NCBI GenBank assembly: GCA_937885645.1
Contig: CALABJ010000028.1
Location: forward strand, 5,270 to 69,269
Direction of reading: 5' to 3'
Origin: RGIG4097 sp937885645
Lineage (GTDB): Bacteria > Bacillota > Clostridia > Christensenellales > CAG-917
DNA length: 64,000 bases
Positions 42,074 through 50,470 of the stretch are shown here, piece after piece. Position 1 is the stretch's first letter, and each line of letters begins with the position of its first letter. The notes below the pieces were generated by a model, which saw only the letters and a program-made list of their open reading frames with translations, was not told the origin of the DNA and searched no databases. The position numbers and the translations under genes were made by a program.

Positions 42074-43447
42074 TTATCTATTAAGGATCATATTTTTGAT
42101 GTCTGCCACAACAATCTTCATACGCTTGTCTGTCTTGATCATTTCGCTGATTTTGTCTCTTGCGTGGATGATGGTTGTGTGATCTCTGCCACCAAACATT
42201 TGACCTATTGTCACAAGGGGGAGGCCAAGCATTTCGGTGATGAGATAGATGGCTATCATACGAGGCTCAACGATATTCTTTGTCTTCTTCTTTGAGAAGA
42301 TGTCACTCTTTGCAATGTTGAAATATTTGCATACAGTGTCTATGATGTCGCTGGCGTCAAGGGTGTCCTTCTTTTCTTCAATGAAGTCTTGGAGGGCTTC
42401 TCTTGCCATCTCTGTTGTGTCAATGACGTGGTTTGTCAGTGAGCTGAAAAAGATGATTTTGTTCAGCAATCCTTCCATCTCACGGATGTTTGAGGTGCAG
42501 TTTTCTGCAATGAAGGTTGCCACTTCGTCACTGAGGCGGAATTTCTCTTGGGCTGCCTTTGTCCTGAGGATTGCAATCCTTGTTTCGGTGTCAGGAACGT
42601 TGATGTCCACTGTAAGTCCCCAAGCAAAGCGGGTGCGCAGACGCTCTTCAAGGGTAACAAGTTCCTTGGGTGAGCGGTCTGAGGTCAAGATGATTTGCTT
42701 GTTGGCTTGATAGAGGTCATTGAAGATATGGAAAAGGGCTTCTTGTGTTTGCTCTCTCTTTGCAAGGAATTGAACGTCGTCCACCATAAGCACGTCACAT
42801 GAACGATATTTTTCACGGAATTGATTGCTTTCGGTGTTGCTTCTCTTCATGCTCATTTGCACAAATTCGCTGACCATTTGCTCGCTGTTGACGTAGACCA
42901 CTTTTGTCTTTGGAGATTCTTTTCTAAGATAGTTGCCTATTGCGTGAAGAAGGTGGGTTTTGCCAAGACCGACACCGCTGTATATGAAGAGGGGGTTATA
43001 TTTGCCACCTGCGTTTTCTGCCACGGTTTTTGCTGCCATGAGAGCGTAGGTGTTGGACTTGCCCATGACAAAGTTTTCAAAGGTATATCTGTCCACAAAA
43101 GGATTTTTTGTTTTCACTTCTGCGGTTTTCTTTTTGTTGTCCACGATGATTCCGCCGCCGGGCAAGAAATCCGTTTGCTTTTGGAGATATTCTTGCTTTT
43201 TGTCGGGGGTGATGACTTCAACCTTAGATACAGACTTGTTGAGAGAACTGACCACACCAGTGATTGTGTCAAGATATCTTTCGTCAATGGTGCGTTTTGA
43301 AGATGCAGTAAGAGTGACAAGCACAAAAGTGTCGTCTATAAAGCAAAGAGGCTCCAACTTGTCAATCCAAACGTCGTAGCTTATTGTTTGCATTATTTTT
43401 GATAATTCGTTCTTGGCGTCCAGCCAAAATTCTTCTTTTCCAATCAT
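42074..43447 (-). CDS. dnaA: Chromosomal replication initiator DnaA
   Basis: A 457-residue AAA+ initiator that binds and opens oriC. Domain I occupies about residues 1-90, followed by a short linker. The AAA+ core has Walker A GVGLGKTHLL and Walker B VLMVDDVQFL. The C-terminal DNA-binding domain IV ends with the signature GGRDHTTIIHARDKI. The promoter has a DnaA box in its spacer, so autorepression is likely, and the -10 box lies 7 nt from the ATG. dnaN is upstream on the same strand, the reverse of the usual dnaA-dnaN order. Confidence 0.98.
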   Translation of the reverse strand: MIGKEEFWLDAKNELSKIMQTISYDVWIDKLEPLCFIDDTFVLVTLTASSKRTIDERYLDTITGVVSSLNKSVSKVEVITPDKKQEYLQKQTDFLPGGGIIVDNKKKTAEVKTKNPFVDRYTFENFVMGKSNTYALMAAKTVAENAGGKYNPLFIYSGVGLGKTHLLHAIGNYLRKESPKTKVVYVNSEQMVSEFVQMSMKRSNTESNQFREKYRSCDVLMVDDVQFLAKREQTQEALFHIFNDLYQANKQIILTSDRSPKELVTLEERLRTRFAWGLTVDINVPDTETRIAILRTKAAQEKFRLSDEVATFIAENCTSNIREMEGLLNKIIFFSSLTNHVIDTTEMAREALQDFIEEKKDTLDASDIIDTVCKYFNIAKSDIFSKKKTKNIVEPRMIAIYLITEMLGLPLVTIGQMFGGRDHTTIIHARDKISEMIKTDKRMKIVVADIKNMILNR

Positions 43448-43454
43448 AGTAGGG

Positions 43455-43483
43455 ATTATAACTTATCCACATTTTATTTTCAA
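43455..43483 (-). promoter_or_regulatory. dnaA promoter with a DnaA box in the spacer
   Basis: On the minus strand TTGAAA (43483-43478), 17-bp spacer and TATAAT (43460-43455). The spacer contains TGTGGATAA (43471-43463), a perfect DnaA box. Seven bases separate the -10 box from the ATG. Confidence 0.85.
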
Positions 43484-43582
43484 TTAAAATAAAAAATTAA
43501 AGTTGAAAAATCAATATGTAGGGATGAAAAAATTTTCTCCCCCAATTTTCTACAAAATTCTGCTTGTTTTTAAGTAGTAATA

Positions 43583-44197
43583 TCAAAGGATAGGCGCGTA
43601 CTGCCCTGCATTGATAATTGTGTTGACAAGAAAATATATGCCCGCAGGCACAAATCCTATGAGGCACACCACGTTGACAAGGTTAAGTGACAAAACGTAG
43701 TGCTTTTTCATCAAAAGTCGCAGGACTGAAATGATAATAAATCCAACCGCTCCGCCAAAAAAATTGCAGATGAAGTCTGTGCCGTCACAACCGCCAAGAC
43801 CTGTGAAAAGTTGGACTATTTCAAAAATCAAAGATGACACCGCAATAACACTGAGAGATATAACCGCGCTCCATCTATATTTCACTTTTTCATCAAGAAA
43901 AACAAAAAGGTATATACCCATAGGTATATAAATCACCACGTTGAGAAAGTGGTCAAGGTTGAAAGCGTACGTTCCGTTTTCAACGGATTTCACCAAGGAG
44001 TAGAAAGGAATCCAGTTGTTTCCAACACGGCTTGACAAAGGCAATTTCAGCATATACTCACGGAGTTCATATATCCAAGGTGAGTTGTATTTCAATCCAA
44101 TCACCCAAATAAGACACCAAATATACACAACAAAAACCGCCGCCGCAAGACGGAGGTCAACTTTGTCCTTCAGTTTTTCAAGTTTCAGTTTGTTCAT
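43583..44197 (-). CDS. VanZ-like membrane protein
   Basis: A 204-residue protein with five predicted membrane helices. The VanZ-family pattern is present: NNWIPFYSLV, a conserved Asn before NVVIYIPMGIYLF, FEIVQLFTG, and DFICNFFGGAVG. The family includes a teicoplanin-resistance protein but most members have no known role. Its ATG follows directly on the T run of the dnaN terminator, with no free ribosome site, so expression probably depends on read-through. Confidence 0.8.
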   Translation of the reverse strand: MNKLKLEKLKDKVDLRLAAAVFVVYIWCLIWVIGLKYNSPWIYELREYMLKLPLSSRVGNNWIPFYSLVKSVENGTYAFNLDHFLNVVIYIPMGIYLFVFLDEKVKYRWSAVISLSVIAVSSLIFEIVQLFTGLGGCDGTDFICNFFGGAVGFIIISVLRLLMKKHYVLSLNLVNVVCLIGFVPAGIYFLVNTIINAGQYAPIL

Positions 44198-44207
44198 AAA
44201 AAAAAAT

Positions 44208-44232
44208 ATAGCACACCTGCTGATGTGCTATA
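44208..44232 (-). terminator. Terminator of dnaN, abutting the VanZ gene start
   Basis: TATAGCACA and TGTGCTATA form a 9-bp stem; on the minus strand nine T follow and lead straight into the ATG at 44197. Confidence 0.8.
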
Positions 44233-44246
44233 TATTATTTTTTTTC

Positions 44247-45347
44247 TTAACCAATAACCCTCAATGGTAAAATCAAGTACAACCAGCTGTCTTGTTCGCC
44301 CTTGATAATTCCAGGTGCTGTTGATGAGGTGAAGTTCAACGTGACGAAAGGATCTTGGATTGCCTTCATACATTCACTGATATACTTGCTGTTGAAGCCA
44401 ATGGTCAAATCCTTACCCTTGAGGCCGATGGTCACCTTTTCATTGATTTCACCTTCTTCACTGTGTGCGTTGAGGGATATTGAATCTTCCTTGATTTCCA
44501 TCTTGACGTATGCCTTCTTTTCTGAGCGGTTGATGAGGGATACTCTTTCAATGCTGTTTTCAAATTGCTTTTTGTCGATGGTCACTTCGGTGGTGAAAAC
44601 GTTGGGGATGATCTTTTCGTAGTTGATGTAGTCTTCTGCGATAAGTCTTGACACCATCTTTGTGTGGAAGAGGTCGATCATGATATAACTTCTGTCAACG
44701 TAGACGGTGAGGGTTTCGTTTTCGTCGTCAAGAAGTGAACTCAGTTCATTCATGCTCTTTGCAGGCACAACGATTTTGTCAATGATGCCGTTGTTTTGAA
44801 TGGGCATCTTTGAAAGTGCAAGACGATAGCCGTCTGATGCAACGCCTTCAAGTTCAGTTTCCTTGATGTTGAGGCAGATGCCACGGAGTGAAGGTCTTGC
44901 TTCATCCATTGCCACGTTGAATTTGACTTTGCCGATAAGTTCCTTAAAGTCTTTCTTCAAGATGATGAAGGAGTGATCCTTTTCAACTTCTTTGAATACG
45001 GGATATTCATCTGCGCTGTAGCAGTTGATGAAAACTTCACTGTCAAGATATTTGACTGAAAGTTTGTTTTGTGCAGTGCCGTCAAGTTCAATTTGTTCAT
45101 CGCCAATGCGCTTTGCATATTCTGCAAAGAGTTTGCCGGGGACAACCACTTCACCTTCGATGAGGACTTCTGCATTGATTTTCTTTTCAATGGCAAGCTC
45201 AAGGTCGGTGGCAAAGAGAGTGATTACGTCACCAGATGCGGAGATTTTGACGCATTCAAGAATGGGATTGCTTCTTTTGAGAGGCAGTGCTTTTACAACT
45301 TTTTGAAGGGCATCGCCCAGTTCGTTTCCGTTGAGAATAACTTTCAT
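44247..45347 (-). CDS. dnaN: DNA polymerase III beta subunit (sliding clamp)
   Basis: A 366-residue processivity clamp with three repeats of the clamp fold. The start MKVILNGNELGDALQKV, and the C-terminal LILPLRVIG (usually ending LxLPxR), identify the family, and the length is standard. The ATG at 45347 has a weak AGGCGA site; the longer frame crosses the promoter. It lies upstream of dnaA on the same strand, separated by the VanZ gene. Confidence 0.97.
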   Translation of the reverse strand: MKVILNGNELGDALQKVVKALPLKRSNPILECVKISASGDVITLFATDLELAIEKKINAEVLIEGEVVVPGKLFAEYAKRIGDEQIELDGTAQNKLSVKYLDSEVFINCYSADEYPVFKEVEKDHSFIILKKDFKELIGKVKFNVAMDEARPSLRGICLNIKETELEGVASDGYRLALSKMPIQNNGIIDKIVVPAKSMNELSSLLDDENETLTVYVDRSYIMIDLFHTKMVSRLIAEDYINYEKIIPNVFTTEVTIDKKQFENSIERVSLINRSEKKAYVKMEIKEDSISLNAHSEEGEINEKVTIGLKGKDLTIGFNSKYISECMKAIQDPFVTLNFTSSTAPGIIKGEQDSWLYLILPLRVIG

Positions 45348-45384
45348 TTTTTCGCCTGTTAAATTTAATATTTTATTTTTAATA

Positions 45385-45413
45385 ATTATATCATATATAA
45401 GCACTGTTGACAA
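45385..45413 (-). promoter_or_regulatory. SigA-type promoter of dnaN
   Basis: On the minus strand TTGTCA (45413-45408), 17 bp and TATAAT (45390-45385); leader about 30 nt. Confidence 0.8.
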
Positions 45414-45539
45414 GTGGAAAAGTCCTTTTCCGCCCAACAAAAAGGATTTTTGTGTTGTCTAACTTCACAAAAAACCTTGCTTTTTCGGGGTGTAGAGGTG
45501 TGGTGGTATGTTGACAACTTTTTCCTCTTTTCCCAAAAA

Positions 45540-45568
45540 TTATCCACAGTGACAAAAACTTGTCCACG
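45540..45568 (+). promoter_or_regulatory. Pair of DnaA boxes upstream of dnaN
   Basis: TTATCCACA (45540-45548, perfect) and TTGTCCACG (45560-45568, two mismatches) lie 20 bp apart in the non-coding stretch between dnaN and the gene at 45625. This is one candidate part of oriC or a dnaN control site. Confidence 0.55.
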
Positions 45569-45598
45569 GTGGCCTATGTATCAAAGTTTGAAGAAAAC

Positions 45599-45627
45599 AA
45601 AAAAACCTCACTTTTCGAGGTCTTTTA
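45599..45627 (-). terminator. Terminator after the gene at 45625-46143
   Basis: ACCTC and GAGGT stem with A and T runs on either side. Confidence 0.6.
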
Positions 45628-46143
45628 GTTGTTGACTGTGACTGTAATAATGTCACTTTTTTCAAGATATTCGTTGATTTGACGGACAGTGTCACCCTTC
45701 ACGCCGTACATAAGTTGTGAGAAAGCCTCGTTTCTTTGTGAGGAGAAGTATTTTTGAAAATCCTTTTCATAAATTCTGCCTCCTCTGTCAATTATTTTCA
45801 CCCCTGCGCTGTAATGTTTTTCATCGGTTTTGGTGAAGGTGAGGTCAACCTTTTTCAGTTGGTCGTATTTGAAATAGTGGATTTTCAGCCCTGCCACAAA
45901 AATCATACCATTTTGAAGAGGATATAGTCCAATAAACGGTCTTGTGACAGTGAGGAGAAGCACTATTCCAGCAAAAACACTCCAACATATGACAAATTCA
46001 ATGGGGAGTGTGTTGAAATTTTTGACAATGAAATAATAACTTGCCCCAAAAAGAGCAAGAAGAATAAGCCAAGCCACGGTCATGCCCGCTCTATTCACCA
46101 TTGATATGCCAAGATTTCTGTTTTTCATACTTTCTTTCATCAT
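45625..46143 (-). CDS. Hypothetical membrane protein with PH-like domain pattern
   Basis: About 172 residues with two membrane helices (near residues 20-40 and 50-70) and a beta-rich soluble C-terminal half. The order of features resembles bacterial PH-domain proteins, but no motif fixes the family. The start is uncertain: ATG at 46143 or 46128 and TTG at 46170 are all possible, and none has a strong ribosome site. It is divergent from parB. Confidence 0.6.
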   Translation of the reverse strand: MMKESMKNRNLGISMVNRAGMTVAWLILLALFGASYYFIVKNFNTLPIEFVICWSVFAGIVLLLTVTRPFIGLYPLQNGMIFVAGLKIHYFKYDQLKKVDLTFTKTDEKHYSAGVKIIDRGGRIYEKDFQKYFSSQRNEAFSQLMYGVKGDTVRQINEYLEKSDIITVTVNN

Positions 46144-46276
46144 TTTATCATAGATAACTTTCTTTTGCAACTGCCACGTTTTCCTTTGAAAAGACGTGAA
46201 ACAATTTTGTGAAACTTATTGCTATCAAGATTTTTTTGTGTTATTTTATTTATATAGTCAACAAAAGGAGTTTATT

Positions 46277-47158
46277 ATGGCTGAAAAAGGTGGAAACAAC
46301 AAATACAGCGCACTTTACAACGACCACGAAGACAACGTAAAAGTTGAAATCGCAGGTGTCAACGCAATCGACGTTGACATCACTCTTATCGACAGAAACC
46401 CTGCCCAACCCAGAAAGACTTTCAATGAGGATTCACTCCGTGAAATGTCATCATCAGTTGCAACCTACGGTGTCCTTCAACCTTTGCTCGTCACAGAGTC
46501 CAACGGCAGATATCTCATCATCGCAGGTGAACGTCGTTTTAGAGCAGCATATATGGCAGGTCTCAAAAAAGTGCCCGTCATCGTGAGAGAGTTGACCAAC
46601 CAACAAATCCAAGAAATATCCCTCATCGAAAACCTGCATCGTGAAGACCTCAATGCAATCGAAGCCGCAGAAGGTATGAGAGAATTGATGGAAAATCACG
46701 GACTCACCCAAGAAGCAGTGGCAGGTCGAATCGGTAAATCCCGCCCCTACGTCACCAACACACTCCGCCTTTTGCAACTCCCCAAGGAAGTGACGGACCT
46801 TGTGAAGGAAGGACGCCTCTCCCCCGGCCACGCAAGAGCACTGATATCAATTGATGACAAGGATTATCTCATCCTTCTTGCAAAGCAAGCCTGTGACAAT
46901 CGTCTCACCGTCCGTGAACTTGAAACAAAGGTCCGCCTCTATTTCTCAAGAAAGAATATCCCTGTCGGTCCTAGAAAGACAGCACTGCCCGTGGAACTTA
47001 AAGCACTTGTTGGGGATATGAAACGCGTGTTTGCAACAAAGGTGCGTATCGCCGGCAACGAGTCAAAGGGCCGTATCTACATTGACTATTTCAACAAGGA
47101 TGATTTGGACAGAATCCACGACCTTATTGAACGCCTCAAATACGACGAAAAACTCTAA
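46277..47158 (+). CDS. parB: Chromosome-partitioning protein ParB (Spo0J/Noc family)
   Basis: A 293-residue DNA clamp. The N-terminal CTPase region has NPAQPRKTF (box I) and IIAGERRFRAA (box II), followed by ENLHREDLNAIEAA and a helix-turn-helix (LTQEAVAGRIGKSRPYVTN). The C-terminal dimerisation region is present. AAAGGAG precedes the ATG at 46277. It lies next to rsmG, as noc does in B. subtilis, and no parA is adjacent. The presence of parS-like sites at 52.4-53.0 kb favours ParB over Noc. Confidence 0.93.
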   Translation: MAEKGGNNKYSALYNDHEDNVKVEIAGVNAIDVDITLIDRNPAQPRKTFNEDSLREMSSSVATYGVLQPLLVTESNGRYLIIAGERRFRAAYMAGLKKVPVIVRELTNQQIQEISLIENLHREDLNAIEAAEGMRELMENHGLTQEAVAGRIGKSRPYVTNTLRLLQLPKEVTDLVKEGRLSPGHARALISIDDKDYLILLAKQACDNRLTVRELETKVRLYFSRKNIPVGPRKTALPVELKALVGDMKRVFATKVRIAGNESKGRIYIDYFNKDDLDRIHDLIERLKYDEKL

Positions 47159-47180
47159 AATAATCAATCCACCCAAAACA

Positions 47181-47210
47181 AAAATCCCACAAAATAGTGG
47201 GATTTTTTTT
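47181..47210. terminator. Terminator between parB and rsmG
   Basis: AAAAATCCCAC and GTGGGATTTTT arms with a 6-nt loop, between convergent genes. Confidence 0.9.
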
Positions 47211-47234
47211 GTTGTAATTTTGTGCCAAATTAAG

Positions 47235-47966
47235 TTATTTTTTGAAGTTGGTATTTTCTTTCAGAGGTCTTTTTTTGATTTGACCGTATTGACGAGGATA
47301 TTGACTTGGAGTGGGTGCTGTCTTTTCAAAAACTAGGATTGAACGCCTATCTCCTGTGGGTAAATTGAACGAAAACGAGGTTTTATGTGTCATATTCAAC
47401 TTTTCAAGTGCCGCTTTAGACACTTCAAGCTCACTTTCATCTGTTTTGTATGCAAGCATAACACCACCAACTTTGATGAGAGGTGAGCATATTTCAAGAA
47501 GGATAGGAAGGGCGGACACCGCTCTTGCAGTCACCACGTCGTACTTGCCAAACAAACTCTTACACTCCTCTGCTCTGCCAACAACGGTTGTCAAGTTTTT
47601 TACTCCAAGGAAGCGCGCAGTGTTGCCAACAAAATTCATTTTCTTTGCAGTTGAGTCAAGGGCGGTCACCGAGCAGTCAGTGCGTACTGCCGCAATGGGA
47701 AATGATGGGAATCCACCGCCACTGCCCACGTCAATGACCTTTGCGTTTTCAGGGATAAATCCAACCCCTGCAATAGAGTCAATGAGGTGCTTCACCACAA
47801 ATTCGTCTTTTGCTGTGATTGAGGTGAGGTTGAACTCCTTGTTGGCCTCTATGACGGCATCGTAGTATGCTTCAAGAGCGTCAATGCTGTCTTCGTTGAG
47901 ACTGACGCCAAGATGACCGAAAAGGTCGTTTACGCTTTCTGTGAGCAAAATTCTGTTTATTGACAT
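47235..47966 (-). CDS. rsmG: 16S rRNA (guanine527-N7)-methyltransferase RsmG
   Basis: A 243-residue SAM-dependent methyltransferase for G527 in the 16S rRNA decoding region. EFNLTSI (about residues 44-50) and the SAM loop DVGSGGGFPSFPIA (about 77-90) are family marks, and TARAVSALPILLE follows. A basic C-terminal extension (KKRPLKENTNFKK) is present. It overlaps the MFS gene by ten bases and is probably co-transcribed with it. Confidence 0.95.
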   Translation of the reverse strand: MSINRILLTESVNDLFGHLGVSLNEDSIDALEAYYDAVIEANKEFNLTSITAKDEFVVKHLIDSIAGVGFIPENAKVIDVGSGGGFPSFPIAAVRTDCSVTALDSTAKKMNFVGNTARFLGVKNLTTVVGRAEECKSLFGKYDVVTARAVSALPILLEICSPLIKVGGVMLAYKTDESELEVSKAALEKLNMTHKTSFSFNLPTGDRRSILVFEKTAPTPSQYPRQYGQIKKRPLKENTNFKK

Positions 47967-49426
47967 TGATTGTTCTCCATCAATTTTCTTTTTCTACGTC
48001 TTTTGTTTATGGGGTTTTTGTCCTCAATCATAAGTGAGAAGACCACCGCCAAAACAAGGAAAACTATGCAGTAGGGGAAGAGGACTTTGAATCCTGCTCC
48101 TTCAAATCCGCCAAACCAATGACCGGTATGGTCGATAAGCACACCTGAAAGGATAGGTGTCACAACCATTGCAAGTGTCATAGACACTGAGAAGACACCT
48201 GTTTCCTTGCCCAGTTTGCTGTCGTGCGCGCTTTCAAGATAGAAAGGATAAATATTGACCATTGCAAAGCCAAAACTGACGCCAAGGCCCATAAACACCA
48301 CGTAGAGGGCGGGGTGAGGTGTTGAGAAGAGTATTGTCAGCGCAAAGCAAACGAGCATAAGCACAAAGCCTGACAGGATTGTATATTTTCTGCCAATCTT
48401 TCCTGCAAGCCAACTTGACAAGGGAAAACTGAGCATAGCCGCCGCTTGGGCTATGATGAGAGGTATCATGGCTTGATTTTGCTTGAAATTCAAAATCACC
48501 TTTGCGTACGTAATAAAGTTTGAGGTGATTGCGTTGTATGCCATATAGAAGCAGAACACAATGCCCAGTATGCAAAGTTTGTTGAAAGTTGCGTTTTGGC
48601 GGAGACTCTTTATGCGCTTAGGAAGACCATATTGTTTTGTTGCGTCGATATTTGGCAAATGAAGGAGAGTGTCCCCTGTGTCCACGTTGTATGAGGGGGT
48701 GAAACCAGCCTTTTCATCAAGGTTAACACTGTCGCAATTTGCAGAAAAATCAATCTTTTCAGCGATATCCCCGTCAGGGATAAGGGATTGCCTTTCCTCT
48801 TCAAATTCAAGAGCCACTTCTCTATTGAACTTGTTTTCCTTGACTGCCAAACAGAACCAAACGAGAAGCACAAGAGTTGTGCCCACCATAAGTCCGCCGT
48901 ACGCCCAGAAACCGTCATTTACGTCCTTGGGCATAACCATAAAGTAGCCAAGAGCCATAACCGTTGTGATGACGGATACGATATTTGAGATTGCGTTTGC
49001 CTTACTGCGGAATTTGTCAGGGTTGATGTCGGGCACTAATGCAAGAGCCGGTGAGCGGTAGGCTGCAAGGCTTGCAAGGGTGAGCATAAGGCATATAATG
49101 AAAGGCACAAAATAGCCTTCACCAAGTGAAGCAAATATGCATACGCCTGAAAAGGCTATCATTTCAACAATAGTGCCGATGACCACAAAAGGTTTTCTTC
49201 TGCCAAAGCGCTTGCCCTTTGACATATCGCTCAGTTTTCCAAAGATAGGAAGCAGAATAAGACCAAAAATATTGTCACTGGCGATGATCACGCCGTGCCA
49301 AAATGAGGAGAGATGATAGACGTCGTAGTCCACCACTTGCATAAAGGAGTCGTATGAACCCCAAAATAACGCTATCCAGCCAAAAGCGAGAGAGCAAAGT
49401 ATTGTGCGTTTATAATTGAATTTCAT
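47957..49426 (-). CDS. MFS transporter, SLC45/GPH-like sugar transporter
   Basis: A 489-residue integral membrane protein with 12 predicted helices. GKLSDMSKGKRFGRRKPF (loop 2-3) and YRSPALALVPDINPDKFRSK match SLC45/GPH-type sugar:H+ symporters, which carry sucrose or maltose-like sugars. A central loop of about 80 hydrophilic residues separates the halves. Sugar uptake would fit the alpha-glucan enzymes in the window, but the substrate is not proven. A TATAAT lies 6 nt upstream of the ATG, with a poor -35 region. Confidence 0.85.
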   Translation of the reverse strand: MKFNYKRTILCSLAFGWIALFWGSYDSFMQVVDYDVYHLSSFWHGVIIASDNIFGLILLPIFGKLSDMSKGKRFGRRKPFVVIGTIVEMIAFSGVCIFASLGEGYFVPFIICLMLTLASLAAYRSPALALVPDINPDKFRSKANAISNIVSVITTVMALGYFMVMPKDVNDGFWAYGGLMVGTTLVLLVWFCLAVKENKFNREVALEFEEERQSLIPDGDIAEKIDFSANCDSVNLDEKAGFTPSYNVDTGDTLLHLPNIDATKQYGLPKRIKSLRQNATFNKLCILGIVFCFYMAYNAITSNFITYAKVILNFKQNQAMIPLIIAQAAAMLSFPLSSWLAGKIGRKYTILSGFVLMLVCFALTILFSTPHPALYVVFMGLGVSFGFAMVNIYPFYLESAHDSKLGKETGVFSVSMTLAMVVTPILSGVLIDHTGHWFGGFEGAGFKVLFPYCIVFLVLAVVFSLMIEDKNPINKRRRKRKLMENNQCQ

Positions 49427-49570
49427 AGCTATATTATATTAACACACCCGCAAGTGGATATGCAACAATTTGTTGCATAAGCCATTTTCTTAAAGCCGAC
49501 GTCTTTGGTGAAAAGTGTCGATTTCAGTTGAAAAACAGCATATATACCCTCAAAAACACCACTCCCCCAC

Positions 49571-49599
49571 TTGCTTTATGGTGTCATATCGTGTAAAAT
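49571..49599 (+). promoter_or_regulatory. SigA-type promoter of mtnN
   Basis: TTGCTT (49571-49576), 17 bp and TAAAAT (49594-49599), then GTGGAGG before the ATG at 49616. Confidence 0.65.
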
Positions 49600-49615
49600 T
49601 GAAGTGGAGGCAACT

Positions 49616-50338
49616 ATGAGAATTGGCATCATAACCGCTATGGCGGACGAAACTATGCCCCTGTATGAAAAACTGGGCAAAGCAAAAGGTGAAGGAAAGG
49701 TTGCAGGCGCAACAGTCCATCAATTTGAAATCGACGGCAATGAGATTTATCTTGCAAAATCAGGTGTTGGCGAAATCCGCGCCGCACTGACCGCTCAAAT
49801 GCTTGTGGATATATTTGAGGTTGAAGCCATACTCAACTTCGGTTTTGTAGGCTCACTGGACAACCGCTTTGACGTAGGTGATTTGACACTTGTTGGTGCA
49901 ACTGTCCACTATCAATTTGACACCTCAGAAATTGACAATGTGCCCGCCGGACAATATGACGGCAAAGACAGCGTCTATTTCCACCTTGACCGCAACCTCA
50001 TCGCCAAAGTCCAAAACGAACTAGGTGGAATTTTGCCTATCGTCATTGATGCATCTGGTGACAAGTTTGTTGCGTCCCGTGAGGAAAAGGAATATCTCCG
50101 CACCTTTGGTGCACATATCTGTGATATGGAATGCGCAGGCCTTGCCATCGCCACCGAAAGAAACGGCATACCTCTCCTTTCAATCAAAGTCATATCAGAC
50201 AAAGCCGACGAAAGCGCAAACGTGTCTTTTGGTGAAGTAGTTAGAAGAGGACTTACAAAATATGAAAGCATCTTCCCTGCCGTCCTCAAAGCCGTGTCAG
50301 GCAAGAGTGAAACTCCCCTCCCTCCCGTGAGATTGTAG
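49616..50338 (+). CDS. mtnN: 5'-methylthioadenosine/S-adenosylhomocysteine nucleosidase
   Basis: A 240-residue enzyme that cleaves adenine from SAH and MTA. The start MRIGIITAMADE places the general acid Glu at residue 12. DMECAGLA provides the ribose-binding Met-Glu and KVISDKADES the catalytic Asp. The ATG at 49616 has a perfect GGAGG. It is followed by luxS, the next enzyme of the activated methyl cycle. Confidence 0.95.
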   Translation: MRIGIITAMADETMPLYEKLGKAKGEGKVAGATVHQFEIDGNEIYLAKSGVGEIRAALTAQMLVDIFEVEAILNFGFVGSLDNRFDVGDLTLVGATVHYQFDTSEIDNVPAGQYDGKDSVYFHLDRNLIAKVQNELGGILPIVIDASGDKFVASREEKEYLRTFGAHICDMECAGLAIATERNGIPLLSIKVISDKADESANVSFGEVVRRGLTKYESIFPAVLKAVSGKSETPLPPVRL

Positions 50339-50433
50339 GATTATAAAAGCAAACAAAATTATCAAACAATCCACAAACTAAACAACAAACAAATATAGCA
50401 ACATTAAATCAACAAAAAACAATAAAATAAGAA

Positions 50434-50460
50434 TTGACTATATACTTTGTATATAGTCAA
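50434..50460 (+). promoter_or_regulatory. 27-bp inverted repeat upstream of luxS
   Basis: TTGACTATATAC, a 3-nt TTT centre and the exact complement form a 12-bp perfect palindrome ending ten bases before the luxS ATG. It could be a repressor operator or an RNA hairpin controlling luxS. Confidence 0.55.
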
Positions 50461-50470
50461 AATCAATATT

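Noticed and set aside
46277..47158. Calling the parB gene noc because it neighbours rsmG
   Set aside because: Noc sites (ATTTCCCGGGAAAT type) were not seen, whereas four parS-like sites were. ParB is the better name, though the two families cannot be separated with certainty by eye.
50339..50470. SAM or SAH riboswitch between mtnN and luxS
   Set aside because: The spacer is nearly devoid of G and shows only the single palindrome; no riboswitch core motifs are present.
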